Source: Verrucomicrobiales bacterium (GTDB lineage Bacteria > Verrucomicrobiota > Verrucomicrobiia > Verrucomicrobiales > DEV007). Taken from it: 64,000 nt of DNA. Positions 33,870-43,604 of the stretch are shown one piece after another. Each line of letters opens with the position of its first letter. Position 1 is the stretch's first letter. Made by a program: the position numbers and the translations under genes. The notes beneath the pieces are model-generated. The model ran no database searches. It saw only the letters and a list, made by a program, of their open reading frames with translations, and was not told the origin of the DNA. The stretch covers positions 372,001 to 436,000 of the forward strand of contig JARGPJ010000003.1 in the NCBI GenBank assembly GCA_029212615.1, given 5' to 3'.

Positions 33870-36467
33870 ATGAGTTCAATGCACAAATCCTCCCTTTTCA
33901 TGGCTTTCAGGAGCTTCACTATCCTTATCACCCTGGCACTCCTACCCTTCTCCTTTGCGAAGGAGGAAGCAGATAAGAAAGAGGACGAAACGAAAGACAA
34001 AGAGCCGATCGCCGTCTCAGAGGTCCTCAAAGATTGCGAAACGATGGACGGTCTCTTTCCTGTTCATCAAGATCAGAAGACCGGGAAAATCTTCCTCGAA
34101 ATCGCTTTCTCCCAGCTCTCGACAGGTTCTGTGAAAAACGAATTCATCCACTTCAGCCATACTCTTGATGGAGTTACTGATCTTGGCTTCTTTCGTGGGC
34201 AGTTCACTGATTCGCGCGTCTTCACGGTTCGACGTCACTTCGAGAAGGTCGAGTTTGTTGTTGAGAACACCTCATTCTATTTTCACCCGGATAGTGCCTT
34301 GAAACGTGCCGCCAAAGCCAACGTTTCGGAAGCCATACTCGCCAGTCAGAAGATCGAAGCGATCGATGATGAAAAAGGCATCCTCCTCATCGAAGCTGAC
34401 TCAGTCTTCCTCAATGAATTTTTCCGGCAATTGAAACCCAGTAAAAAGGACGACGACAAGGAAGAGAAATTCAAATTGGGCGACCTTTCAAAGGAGCGAA
34501 CCCGCTTTCTCGAAACGAAGAGCTTTCCTGACAATACGCTCTTTCGTGTTCAGTACGTCTTCGAGAATCTGCATCCCGCTGAGTATGGTGATGCCGATGT
34601 CGCTGATTCCAGATTCGTCACGATCAAAGTTCAACACACGCTCATGGCGATGCCGGAGAATGACTACGAACCGCGTTTCGATGATGCCAGAGTGGGATAC
34701 TTTACAACACAGGTCACCGACCTCACTTCAAAGTCGAGTGCCCCCTATCGTGACTTCATTCATCGCTGGCATCTTCAGAGAAAGGATCCTGCTGCTGAAA
34801 GCTCTGATCCAATCGAACCGATCACCTGGTGGATAGAAAACACGACCCCTCTTGAAATTCGTGACACCATTCGCGACGCCGTCCTCGGGTGGAACAAAGC
34901 TTTTGAATCTGCCGGCATCACCCATGCAATTGAGGTGAAGATTCAGCCGGACGATGCGGAATGGGACGCGGATGATATTCGCTACCATGTTCTTCGCTGG
35001 ACTTCTTCTCCGAATCCCCCTTTCGGCGGTTACGGGCCGAGCTTCGTCAATCCGAGAACGGGACAAATCCTCGGTGCCGATATCATGCTCGAATATATCT
35101 ACCTCACGAACCGAATCCGGCTGAGGGAGATCGTTAAGCTGGGCACCGCCACTGAGAATAGATCAGGGCGGAACGGGCATCAAAGCGGCTACCTCTGTTC
35201 TCACGGAGCCTGTCTTCATAGCAGCCGCCTCTCCGGCGCTGCCATTCTCCGCGCTCAGTCATCCCGCCTCGGGAATGGCCCCGTCAATGAGGATGAACTG
35301 ATCACCCAGTCCCTCACCGAGCTGGTTCTTCATGAAATAGGCCATACGCTTGGCCTCAATCACAACTTCCGGGCGAGTCATCTCTATGACCGGAAAAGTG
35401 TACACAACAAAGAACTTACCGCGCTCACCGGGGTTTCTGCTTCCGTAATGGATTACGCTCCGGCCAACCTGGCGCTCGACCCCGCCGAGCAGGGACACTA
35501 TTTTTCGATCGTGCCCGGCCCCTATGATCACTGGGCGATCCGTTGCGGATATGCCCCCACGGCCGACCTCGATGCGATTCTCGCCGAATCAACGAAGCCG
35601 GAACATGCTTTCGCCAACGATGCCGACGACATGAGATCAACCGGACGCGGGATAGATCCGAGAGCGATGATCAACGACCTCACCAGCGAACCTGTCGAAC
35701 ATGCCATTGATCGAATCACGCTCGTCAAAGAAACCCTTCCGAACCTCGAAGCACAATTTCCTGTCGAAGGCGAAAGTTATCACGAATTGCGCACCGCCTT
35801 CACCACCCTGATGCGGGACTACGAGCGCTCGGTCGTCACCATTTCCCGATTCGTTGGCGGCGTTGAAGTCGACCGTTCCCTTCACGCTCAGAAAGGGGCT
35901 GCCCCCTTACCCCTAACGCCCGTGGCTGCCGGAGTTCAGAGAGATGCGGTTAGCGCGCTCGGAAAACATCTTTTCGGACCCGATGCGATTTCATTCTCCC
36001 CGAACCTGATTGCCAAACTGACGCTTCAGCGGCGCGGCTTTGATTTTTTTGATCTCGACGACAATGAAGATCCGAAGATTCACGACAGCGTTCTTGCGAT
36101 GCAGAAAACCGTCCTCGATCAAATCCTGCACCGACACACCCTGCAGCGCCTCCTTGATTCCGCTCTCTACGGAAACGAATATGAGTTGGGTGAATTCATG
36201 ACGACCCTGGATATGATCATCATGAACGGCGACCCCGATGCCGGTCCTGACTCATTCCGCGAGGCACTCCAGTTGGAATACATTGATCGGCTCATTTCCA
36301 TCAGCGGACTGGAGAATCCATCCAAACACCCCCTTCCGGCGAAAAGCGAAGCCCTCTACCTTCTCGAAAAGCGTCTCGATTCATTGAATCAGCAGGGACG
36401 AGTGGGCCTCGTTCGGCACCAGGCCTACCTCTCCAGAAGAATCACCAACGCCCTCGAATCTAAATGA
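33870..36467 (+). CDS. Secreted zinc-dependent metalloprotease (DUF5117/DUF4953-like)
   Basis: An 865-residue exported metzincin-like protease. After a signal peptide (about 1-34) and an acidic/Lys-rich stretch comes the DUF5117-type N-terminal beta domain (about 60-240), then the DUF4953-like catalytic region. The zinc site LHEIGHTLGLNHNF gives HExxHxxGxxH (about residues 490-500), with a Met-turn in ASVMDYAPANL about 40 residues later. It probably degrades extracellular protein. Its stop overlaps the ATG of the esterase gene (ATGA), so the two are made together. ATG 33870. Confidence 0.88.
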   Translation: MSSMHKSSLFMAFRSFTILITLALLPFSFAKEEADKKEDETKDKEPIAVSEVLKDCETMDGLFPVHQDQKTGKIFLEIAFSQLSTGSVKNEFIHFSHTLDGVTDLGFFRGQFTDSRVFTVRRHFEKVEFVVENTSFYFHPDSALKRAAKANVSEAILASQKIEAIDDEKGILLIEADSVFLNEFFRQLKPSKKDDDKEEKFKLGDLSKERTRFLETKSFPDNTLFRVQYVFENLHPAEYGDADVADSRFVTIKVQHTLMAMPENDYEPRFDDARVGYFTTQVTDLTSKSSAPYRDFIHRWHLQRKDPAAESSDPIEPITWWIENTTPLEIRDTIRDAVLGWNKAFESAGITHAIEVKIQPDDAEWDADDIRYHVLRWTSSPNPPFGGYGPSFVNPRTGQILGADIMLEYIYLTNRIRLREIVKLGTATENRSGRNGHQSGYLCSHGACLHSSRLSGAAILRAQSSRLGNGPVNEDELITQSLTELVLHEIGHTLGLNHNFRASHLYDRKSVHNKELTALTGVSASVMDYAPANLALDPAEQGHYFSIVPGPYDHWAIRCGYAPTADLDAILAESTKPEHAFANDADDMRSTGRGIDPRAMINDLTSEPVEHAIDRITLVKETLPNLEAQFPVEGESYHELRTAFTTLMRDYERSVVTISRFVGGVEVDRSLHAQKGAAPLPLTPVAAGVQRDAVSALGKHLFGPDAISFSPNLIAKLTLQRRGFDFFDLDDNEDPKIHDSVLAMQKTVLDQILHRHTLQRLLDSALYGNEYELGEFMTTLDMIIMNGDPDAGPDSFREALQLEYIDRLISISGLENPSKHPLPAKSEALYLLEKRLDSLNQQGRVGLVRHQAYLSRRITNALESK

Positions 36468-37504
36468 TAAAACATATTCTGGTCCTCCTATTCGCTTTTC
36501 AAAGCGCCTTCGCCGCCTCTCCGGAGAAGCTCGCTGAACTACTGAAAAAGTTCCCCGATGCAGATACCAACGGAGACGCCGTTCTAACAGAGGAGGAAGC
36601 ACTTGCCTATCGTGCGGCGAGGAAGGTGGGGACTGATCGGGCAGGAAAGAAATCAACGAGGCAGGAACCAACACATGCGGACGTTTCCTACGGTGATGAT
36701 GAGAAAAATCGCTTCGATCTCTGGGTCCCTGAGAAGGAGGAAAGCGACCCGAGAAATTTCCCTGTCCTCGTCTACTTCCACGGCGGCGGTTTTGTCGGCG
36801 GAGACAAATCGCAATTTGATCCAGGCAGCTACCTGGATGCAGGAATCGCTTGTGCCAGCGTGAATTATCGCCTCGTAGACGGTGACACCGTGACCAGCCC
36901 CACGCCAATGATCGACAGCGCCCGTGCCCTCCAGACAATTCGACACCACGCTCTGGAATGGGGCCTCGATCCCGGCCGCATCGCCTTGTCAGGAGGCTCT
37001 GCCGGTGCCGTTATCGCACTCTGGCTCGGTTATCATAACGACCTTGCCGACCCCGAAGCCGAGGACCCGATTGCGCGGGAATCCACTCGTGTCACTGCCC
37101 TCATTCCTCTGAACGCACCAACCAACCTGATGCCGGACTGGATCGTCAAAAACATCGGCGGCGGAAAGGACGTTCACGGCAGCTTCCCCAAGCTTTTCGG
37201 TGAGCCGGTGACCCATCCTCTCAATGGATCCTTGAAAGCTAAAGTCGCGGAAATTTCTCCGTGGGAATTTGTTAGTGAAGATGATCCACCGACCTACCTC
37301 GTCTATTCCGGACCGCTTGATGAAACGCCACTCCCCGGGACAGCAACGACCGGGAAAGTGATTCATCACCCGGCCTTTGGTAAGGCGCTCAAGGAAAAAC
37401 TCGATACGCTCGGAATTGAGAATGAATTCCGCTACGGCTTTGATCCTCGGGGCAAACCCAACCTCGCTGAATATCTCATGACGCAGTTCGGGATGCTGGA
37501 ATAG
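36464..37504 (+). CDS. Secreted alpha/beta-hydrolase (esterase) with N-terminal EF-hand
   Basis: 346 residues: a signal peptide (about 1-17), then one canonical calcium-binding EF-hand loop DADTNGDAVLTEEEA (about 27-41), then an alpha/beta hydrolase of the hormone-sensitive lipase/BD-FAE type. The oxyanion motif is VYFHGGGFVGGD (about 105) and the nucleophile elbow is GGSAGAV (Ser about 178). The catalytic Asp and His probably lie in SGPLDETPLPG and near the C-terminal region. It is translationally coupled to the metalloprotease. Natural substrate unknown; carbohydrate deacetylation is possible. Confidence 0.86.
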   Translation: MIKHILVLLFAFQSAFAASPEKLAELLKKFPDADTNGDAVLTEEEALAYRAARKVGTDRAGKKSTRQEPTHADVSYGDDEKNRFDLWVPEKEESDPRNFPVLVYFHGGGFVGGDKSQFDPGSYLDAGIACASVNYRLVDGDTVTSPTPMIDSARALQTIRHHALEWGLDPGRIALSGGSAGAVIALWLGYHNDLADPEAEDPIARESTRVTALIPLNAPTNLMPDWIVKNIGGGKDVHGSFPKLFGEPVTHPLNGSLKAKVAEISPWEFVSEDDPPTYLVYSGPLDETPLPGTATTGKVIHHPAFGKALKEKLDTLGIENEFRYGFDPRGKPNLAEYLMTQFGMLE

Positions 37505-37516
37505 GAAACTTTCGGA

Positions 37517-38260
37517 TCACCGTTCACGCGCCGGTCTAGGATCATCACCATGGGCGAGCGCCCCGATGTAATCGACAAGGAGATCCATTTCGTCATCGCT
37601 CAACCGGGCCGTCACATCGACCATCTTATTACCATAGGTATCGGTCCCGGCTGCGCCTCTCTTGCGTTCGTGAAAATTTTCAAGCTGTCGACGCAGATAG
37701 CTTCGATTTAACGAAATAAGCTGTGCGCTTTTAAAGACGACCTCACCTTTCCCGTTGTAGCGGTGACATTCCATGCATTCGTTCGCAAAGAGATAGCGAC
37801 CCTTTTCGACTTCAGCCCCGGGGCCGGGCGCCTCCGTGAGAATTACGGGAAGCTTTGAAACGGCTTCAGCCGCTTCAGAAATTTGTTCATCCGTCAGGGT
37901 TAAGGCAATTGCCCTCATTTGCTGCCCCGGCGCGTCGTCAGTATGGGCACCACGCTCCCCCTCCCTGAATTTCCTGAATTGTTCCTCAATATACCATGAG
38001 GGCATTCCCGCAATCGAAGGACTCTTCAGCAACTCATTTCCCTGGCCCTGCTCTCCATGACAAGCGACGCAAACCCGGGCAAAGGCACCCGCCGGCACTT
38101 CCTTTTCTACGAGGGGTGCCTCGCTGACCGGAGAGGAGTCCGAACAGGAAGTAGCCAACCCCGAAAACAAAATAAGACCTGCAATGAAACAGCAACGAAC
38201 GGCCCTACGGTATTGCTCTTGATGTGGTGACAGGCCGGATGAAGTCTCGATACGTTTCAT
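37517..38260 (-). CDS. Di-haem c-type cytochrome lipoprotein
   Basis: A membrane-anchored c553-like cytochrome with two haem sites. After the chosen ATG 38260 comes a signal with a lipobox-like LATSC (about residue 36), then ARVCVACHGEQGQG and FANECMECHRYNGKG, each CxxCH, and Met-bearing helices (GQQMRAIAL, GNKMVDVTA) that may give the distal ligands. Two homologous halves suggest a duplication. The start overlaps the end of the DUF4340 gene by 56 bases, so the two are probably cotranscribed. Electron partners are not visible. Confidence 0.85.
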   Translation of the reverse strand: MKRIETSSGLSPHQEQYRRAVRCCFIAGLILFSGLATSCSDSSPVSEAPLVEKEVPAGAFARVCVACHGEQGQGNELLKSPSIAGMPSWYIEEQFRKFREGERGAHTDDAPGQQMRAIALTLTDEQISEAAEAVSKLPVILTEAPGPGAEVEKGRYLFANECMECHRYNGKGEVVFKSAQLISLNRSYLRRQLENFHERKRGAAGTDTYGNKMVDVTARLSDDEMDLLVDYIGALAHGDDPRPARER

Positions 38261-40100
38261 GGTCAATGTAGAAAACATCCTGCGAACCTTCGATCTGACC
38301 AAAGTAGACATTCTTCGCGGAAGGGGCAAACCGTATCCGCCTGGTTTCCTCGTTGGCATTCCCTGTCGCAGGATCCAACTCATTGAGCACAATTTCAAAA
38401 GTGACACTGGGAGTACTCAGCGCATCATAGGCGCTCCCCAGCGAAAGAAACCACCCTCCCGCAGTGAGCGAACCGAGACGGTTTCGAAGGAGCGTTGCCG
38501 CGGAACGATTCAGGTTTCCGGTGACGTCCACCCCACTGCGTGTGGCGGTCCAATCATCACGACGGTAGTCGTAGACTAACTTCAGCTTTTCCTTTCCGGG
38601 AAGTTCCCGCGTGATCGATTTGAGGTGAAATTGATTAAATGTCAGGACACTCAGGGATCTCCATTTAATCGGATGTGTCGGAATGAGACTCGCAAAAGTC
38701 GGGTCCAGTTCATAGACATAGGGCTCGCCTTTGAAGTTGGCAAAGAGACGATTCTCCGTTCCCTGCTTCCACCCCAATTGAAGAATACGTGAAATCTGCT
38801 GAGCCGGCCCCGGGGAGCCCGATTCGTCAGGAACACCGGGAAACTTCAGGTCAAAACGAATCGCCTGTGCCGGCGGCATGAGACCGAACTCACTTAACTC
38901 CTCAGGGTCATCCGAGGCGAAATCAAGAATCGCCGCTTCGTTCACCCCATTCACGAGATCACCGATTTGCCCGAGGTTTGCCGGAAGGAATTTATCATTC
39001 ACCATGATATCCCAGGTCATTCGGTCATCGAACCTTTGTGAACGAAGAAAGACACGGGGATCAATACGGCTCTCAATCGTCACCGATTCCAAATAGGTCA
39101 TCGGAATTCTCGCGAGAGTACGATCGCGAAGATCATTCGCTTCAGAGGGGAGTTCCTCAAGAATCCGGCTGCTGAAACGATAGACCCCCGGCCGGTCCGA
39201 CATTCTTGCCTCGACAACCGCCGGAGCACCTTCGACCGCCGGCGCTTCAACCTGCTTCAGGTAAATGGTGAGCGGCTCCTCAATCCCGTAGACCCGAACT
39301 TGAAGAACAGCGGCATCATCCGGAAGCGGGTTCGGTACTGGCTCATCGGACTTTGCTTCCGCCACGACTTCTTCAATCATGAGCCCTGCGAGCGCTGCGA
39401 GCAGCTCATCGAGATCTTCGCGATCAGCCCAGGCCTGCAATGGTTCCGCGATAGCCCATTCCTGTTTCGGTGGTGTGATACGCCTTTGTAGAACCACTTC
39501 ACCGGTTGATCGCCCTATTCCAAGCTGAACGATCGCCTCAACCGGGGCGCTCAAGATTCGCCGGTCACGCATCGTTGTGAGAGGCTTCTCCAGCCAGCCC
39601 CGTGGATTTCCGTCTACCACACTGACCTCTTCCCCCCCGGCCGGAATGGCGTAGAAAGCACCTTCGCGGGGAGCGCTGCTACCGATCGTAATCGTTTCAT
39701 CAAGGACATCACCCTCTTTGGTCTTTCCTCCAACGGAAACCCGGATCGCCTCATCCCCTTCCACTCCCATTTGAAGATCCGTGAGCTCTTCATCCGTCCC
39801 GATCCGGTCCACTATGGTAAGGTGATTCAATTCATCAAGCACCGCTGTGATTGCCCGTGCGTCGACGCGATCCAGCTCAGGTTCTTTAAAAAACCAGGAT
39901 CCGCCCGTGTTCTCTATCACTGTCTTAGCCGTGCCTTTTTCAATCACCATTCGGGTAACCGAATCAGGATCAAAACGGACCAGAACATTGGCACTCGAGG
40001 CCGCGCTCTTGCCGGTAGTAGACTTTCGATCCAACGAAAAAGTAATAATCGCGAGGATAATGGCGAGCGCCCCCAGAATAGCTGTCGTTTTGACTCTCAT
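38205..40100 (-). CDS. DUF4340-domain protein of the Gld-type ABC set
   Basis: A 631-residue protein with one N-terminal transmembrane segment (about residues 5-22) and a long beta-rich external part. LVRFDPDSVTRMVIEKG and SWFFKEPELDRVDARAI are typical DUF4340 repeats; more copies follow. It lies in order ATPase, permease, GldG-like, DUF4340, the usual composition of an ABC exporter set related to GldAFG, with ATG 40100 only 13 bases after the GldG-like gene. The substrate of these systems is unknown; gliding cannot be claimed. Confidence 0.84.
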   Translation of the reverse strand: MRVKTTAILGALAIILAIITFSLDRKSTTGKSAASSANVLVRFDPDSVTRMVIEKGTAKTVIENTGGSWFFKEPELDRVDARAITAVLDELNHLTIVDRIGTDEELTDLQMGVEGDEAIRVSVGGKTKEGDVLDETITIGSSAPREGAFYAIPAGGEEVSVVDGNPRGWLEKPLTTMRDRRILSAPVEAIVQLGIGRSTGEVVLQRRITPPKQEWAIAEPLQAWADREDLDELLAALAGLMIEEVVAEAKSDEPVPNPLPDDAAVLQVRVYGIEEPLTIYLKQVEAPAVEGAPAVVEARMSDRPGVYRFSSRILEELPSEANDLRDRTLARIPMTYLESVTIESRIDPRVFLRSQRFDDRMTWDIMVNDKFLPANLGQIGDLVNGVNEAAILDFASDDPEELSEFGLMPPAQAIRFDLKFPGVPDESGSPGPAQQISRILQLGWKQGTENRLFANFKGEPYVYELDPTFASLIPTHPIKWRSLSVLTFNQFHLKSITRELPGKEKLKLVYDYRRDDWTATRSGVDVTGNLNRSAATLLRNRLGSLTAGGWFLSLGSAYDALSTPSVTFEIVLNELDPATGNANEETRRIRFAPSAKNVYFGQIEGSQDVFYIDHETYRDFIRPVTTSRAIP

Positions 40101-40113
40101 TTCGATCTTCTCT

Positions 40114-41637
40114 TCAAGCCCTCCGTTTCAACCATACCAACCCGCCGATAATCAGAGCAATTCCGGGGATCAGAAAAATCGTAAGCGACTGCAAGAGCCC
40201 GAAGTCCGCCGGGGAAATATTCAAGGTAAAGGAAGTAGGTCGACGTGGGGAAATCCCCATCAATTCCTCCCGGTTCATGACCCAGTTCAACGACGCCATC
40301 GTAAAATCGGCAGCCACCTTAGACGTATTCCCATCCGGAGCGATCAGGTTTGGATTACCGACAACAACGAGTCGCGAGCTGCCCTGGGAGAGCTCAGGAT
40401 CCCCTAACACACCTCTTTCAACTGAAGCCGCCGTAAAAACGAGATCAGGCGGACCGGTATCAAGATCCGGGTTAAACGAAATCTCCCCGGACTGAAACTC
40501 GGTTTCACCCCAGAATCCCTCACCGGCGACCATGAGCGGACGGGGGCGTATATTCTCCGAAAGAAGCAGGTCGTCTTCGAAAAGAACGTTAAAAGACTCC
40601 GTCTGACCATTGAGACGCGCCGTCAATGCCGGAAGGTCACGGGTCGGCCCGCCGCCGGGCATCAAGGCAACCGGAACGTCTGAAATCCGTTTCGGTTTCA
40701 GTCCCGCAAGGCTGATGACACTGAGGACCCGGTCACGATTCGGTGCGACGCCGTTCTCGCGCAGCAAGCCGTCGATATTCGGTGTTTCAGCCGATGGATC
40801 GAGAAAGAAAACCAGCCCCCCTTTTTGCCCTTCCCAGTACTCCCGGACAAGGTCGAGCTCACGTTCGGAGAGGTCCGAAGTATTGCCCGGGAAGAAGAGC
40901 GCATCAGCGTCTTCAGGAATGTCCTGCCGCCCCTCGAGAACGATACTTTCAAGTCTCGCATTCTGAGCATTTGCCAACGGCTGAATCTGCTGAGCGATGG
41001 GAACCAGCTCGTCGGCGCGACGTCCCCCCGCCACGAGGTAGACTTTTCTCTGCTGTTGCTCAGTGACCTCAAGTAGCGCGGAGGTCAGTATCTCTTCCCC
41101 TTTGAACTCCACGACGCGACCCGTCCCCGCGTCTCGAGTCACGAGCTCTTCAGCTGCGATTACCTTAATACGACCCGTCTCCCCGAGGATGACGATCTGA
41201 TCGCCTCCGAAGCGGAGCTGATACTTATCTTTCAATTCAGCGAGGCGTGACCGGCTGCGGCTGAGATCGAGGTACTCGGAAGTGACGGCGTCACCGCCGA
41301 TACGGTCATACTCAGAAAGCAATCCCTTCACTTCAGGATAAAGGTCCGAGGTTCCCAGAAACGCCATGACGATGCGAACTTTTCCCCCGAGACTTTTCAG
41401 ATAATTTCCGGAGGTTTCCGAAAGAGTGAAGCGACGGTTCTGCGTCAAATCCCATGTCGTGTGACGACGACAGCTCAAGTAGTTCACCTGAAAAAAGAGT
41501 ATCCCGATGATGACAAGCTGCGCGGCGACAAGTCCCGCCGTGCGGTAGCGCTCCCACTTCCTCGCCTGCCGGCGTACCGCGGAAGTCTCCACGATCGAAG
41601 ATTCGTCGCTCGATTGGTCCTGTTCGTCTTCTGACAT
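40114..41637 (-). CDS. GldG-like ABC-transporter auxiliary protein
   Basis: A 507-residue membrane protein. An N-terminal transmembrane segment (about residues 33-52) leads into LTQNRRFTLSETSGNYLKSL, the hallmark of the GldG/DUF7088-type domain, then the periplasmic domain (VDFFLDPSAETPN region, about 255), and a C-terminal transmembrane segment near FLIPGIALIIGGLVWLKRR. It works with the permease 41646-42401 and ATPase 42547-43518. ATG 41637 is used; a longer frame would overlap the permease end. Confidence 0.86.
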   Translation of the reverse strand: MSEDEQDQSSDESSIVETSAVRRQARKWERYRTAGLVAAQLVIIGILFFQVNYLSCRRHTTWDLTQNRRFTLSETSGNYLKSLGGKVRIVMAFLGTSDLYPEVKGLLSEYDRIGGDAVTSEYLDLSRSRSRLAELKDKYQLRFGGDQIVILGETGRIKVIAAEELVTRDAGTGRVVEFKGEEILTSALLEVTEQQQRKVYLVAGGRRADELVPIAQQIQPLANAQNARLESIVLEGRQDIPEDADALFFPGNTSDLSERELDLVREYWEGQKGGLVFFLDPSAETPNIDGLLRENGVAPNRDRVLSVISLAGLKPKRISDVPVALMPGGGPTRDLPALTARLNGQTESFNVLFEDDLLLSENIRPRPLMVAGEGFWGETEFQSGEISFNPDLDTGPPDLVFTAASVERGVLGDPELSQGSSRLVVVGNPNLIAPDGNTSKVAADFTMASLNWVMNREELMGISPRRPTSFTLNISPADFGLLQSLTIFLIPGIALIIGGLVWLKRRA

Positions 41638-41645
41638 GGTAATCG

Positions 41646-42401
41646 TTAGGCGCGCCACTTTCGTGACTCCAGCACGTGGTGAGTGACCGTGAGGAGCACG
41701 GCGGCAAAGGTGAGATAGTAAACGATCGGACGGCTGTCGATCAGCCCCTCCGTGAGCGAATGCATATGCTCAATCGTCGAAAAATAACTTAGGCCTTCCC
41801 CCCAACTTGATCCTGAAACGAGCCCGAAGCGTTCCATGAATCCGAGGAAATAATGCAACATCACAAACACAAAGGTCAACATCGCTGCGATCAGTTGATT
41901 AGCGGTCAATGCGGAAGCCAGAGTTCCGATTGCGACATGAAAAAGCCCGACGAGAAACAGCCCCAATAAGGTACCCCAAAGCGCCCCCCCCTGAAACGCG
42001 GCCTGCTCTCCGGTGATCCACTGAAAGAGCGGGAAAAAGAGAAAGACGGGCAGAACAATAACGAGATAGACAACCACCGTGGCAAAATACTTGGCGAGAA
42101 TCACTTCAGCGGTCCTCACCGGTGCCGTGAGCAGTCCCTCAATCGTTCCCATCTTTCGTTCCTCTGCAAAAAGGCGCATCGTAATCAGAGGAAAGAGAAT
42201 GAAAAAACCCATCCAGAACCAACCCGAATCGAAGAGGTTATAGACGAGACTGCGCGAACTGACACGGAGGCGCATTGCATTGATCATTCCCGCGAACAGC
42301 CATCCGTTCAGGAAAGTGAACAGCGCCATCACAATCCACGCGAGTGGCGAAAGAAAGAACGAGCGCAGCTCTTTCGTAAACAGAATGGAGAAGGTTCGCA
42401 T
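41646..42401 (-). CDS. ABC transporter permease (GldF-like)
   Basis: A 251-residue permease with six hydrophobic segments. FTKELRSFFLSPLAWIVMAL is the ABC-2/GldF opening, and EERKMGTIEGLLTAPVRTAE is the coupling-helix loop that touches the ATPase. ATG 42401 gives a basic N-terminus; seven more codons are possible upstream. It forms an exporter with the GldA-like ATPase and the GldG-like subunit. Confidence 0.9.
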   Translation of the reverse strand: MRTFSILFTKELRSFFLSPLAWIVMALFTFLNGWLFAGMINAMRLRVSSRSLVYNLFDSGWFWMGFFILFPLITMRLFAEERKMGTIEGLLTAPVRTAEVILAKYFATVVVYLVIVLPVFLFFPLFQWITGEQAAFQGGALWGTLLGLFLVGLFHVAIGTLASALTANQLIAAMLTFVFVMLHYFLGFMERFGLVSGSSWGEGLSYFSTIEHMHSLTEGLIDSRPIVYYLTFAAVLLTVTHHVLESRKWRA

Positions 42402-42546
42402 GAAAGAAGATTCCCGAATCAAACAGGCTCAGGTCGAAGGCCTAACAGGGTTAAATTTCAGAGCAGAGCGACGCTTCCTCAGCCCGCACAAGCCCGGAGC
42501 CGGAGAGCCGGTCCGGACCGCCGCCCTCTTTTTCAAAAGGGGAGAA

Positions 42547-43518
42547 TCAGGACCCGGCATCCGCAACCTCCTTCTTAGTCAATTCACCGGGACGTTGCAC
42601 AATATCGACGAAAGCGTCTTCCAGCGAAGCGGCACGGCTCGCCAGCTCCCGGATCTTCCAACCCGATTTGGTCACCAGATTAAAGACATCTTCACGCGCA
42701 TCAATGTTAGGATCAGTATGAATCAATAAGGTGACCCACTGGTTGCCTGACTCTGTTTTCTTCACTGATTTGACCCCTTCAAGTTTTCCAATTTTCTTCG
42801 CAGCGGCCTCTCCGTCACCCTGCATTTCGAGCATGATCTCGCCCGGCCGCCTCAATCGACGGATCAGATTCTGCGGGGTATCGCAGGCCTTGATATTTCC
42901 TTTGTCGATGATGACAACACGCCCGCAGGTCATTTCAACTTCCGACAGAATGTGCGTGGATATGAGAATCGTGTGTCGCTCCCCGAGCCGCTTAATGAGA
43001 TCACGGGACTGTCTGATCTGATTGGGATCAAGACCGTTCGTCGGCTCATCAAGAATGAGGAGGTCCGGCTTGTTCACGAGCGCATCAGCGAGTCCTACCC
43101 GCTGCTTATACCCTTTCGAAAGGGTCGCGATAATCTTGTGATCCACTTCCGTGAGGCTGCAGATATCCATCGCCTCGGCCACTGCGCGGCGTGCCTCTTT
43201 GTAACGCAACCCTTTCAACCTCGCCCTGAACTGAAGGTATTCGACCACCCTCATATCAGGGTAGAGGGGAACATTTTCAGGCATGTATCCCACATGCTGA
43301 CGTACTTTGATCGAATCCTCGTAAGTGTCATAACCCGCCACCCTTGCCGTGCCTTCGGAGGCGGAAAGAAAGCAGGTTAAAATTCTCAGGGTGGTGCTTT
43401 TCCCGGCCCCGTTTGGACCCAGAAACCCCACAATTTCACCCTTCTCGACTTCAAAAGAAATCGAGTCGACGGCAGTGCGTCCGGCATAGCGTTTGGTGAG
43501 GTGATTAACTTGGATCAT
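42547..43518 (-). CDS. ABC transporter ATP-binding protein (GldA-like)
   Basis: A 323-residue cytoplasmic ATPase with all motifs intact: Walker A GPNGAGKST (about residues 35-43), Q-loop near GYMPENVPLYP, signature TLSKGYKQRVGLADAL (about 132-147), Walker B LLILDEPTNGLDP (about 154) and H-loop ISTHIL. The C-terminal 90 residues form the DUF4162-type domain seen in exporters of this group. ATG 43518 is preferred to a longer frame. It starts the four-gene Gld-like set and drives the permease 41646-42401. Confidence 0.93.
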   Translation of the reverse strand: MIQVNHLTKRYAGRTAVDSISFEVEKGEIVGFLGPNGAGKSTTLRILTCFLSASEGTARVAGYDTYEDSIKVRQHVGYMPENVPLYPDMRVVEYLQFRARLKGLRYKEARRAVAEAMDICSLTEVDHKIIATLSKGYKQRVGLADALVNKPDLLILDEPTNGLDPNQIRQSRDLIKRLGERHTILISTHILSEVEMTCGRVVIIDKGNIKACDTPQNLIRRLRRPGEIMLEMQGDGEAAAKKIGKLEGVKSVKKTESGNQWVTLLIHTDPNIDAREDVFNLVTKSGWKIRELASRAASLEDAFVDIVQRPGELTKKEVADAGS

Positions 43519-43604
43519 GAACGGAAATGTCCCGACCGGAGGGGCGATCTCAATGCTTACATGGAATGGCAAAAAGATTCAACCATCCAAATCACTTTGC
43601 GAGC

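Noticed and set aside
37517..38407. Cytochrome gene starting at 38407
   Set aside because: The N-terminal 49 codons lie inside the DUF4340 gene; ATG 38260 gives a lipoprotein signal closer to the start.
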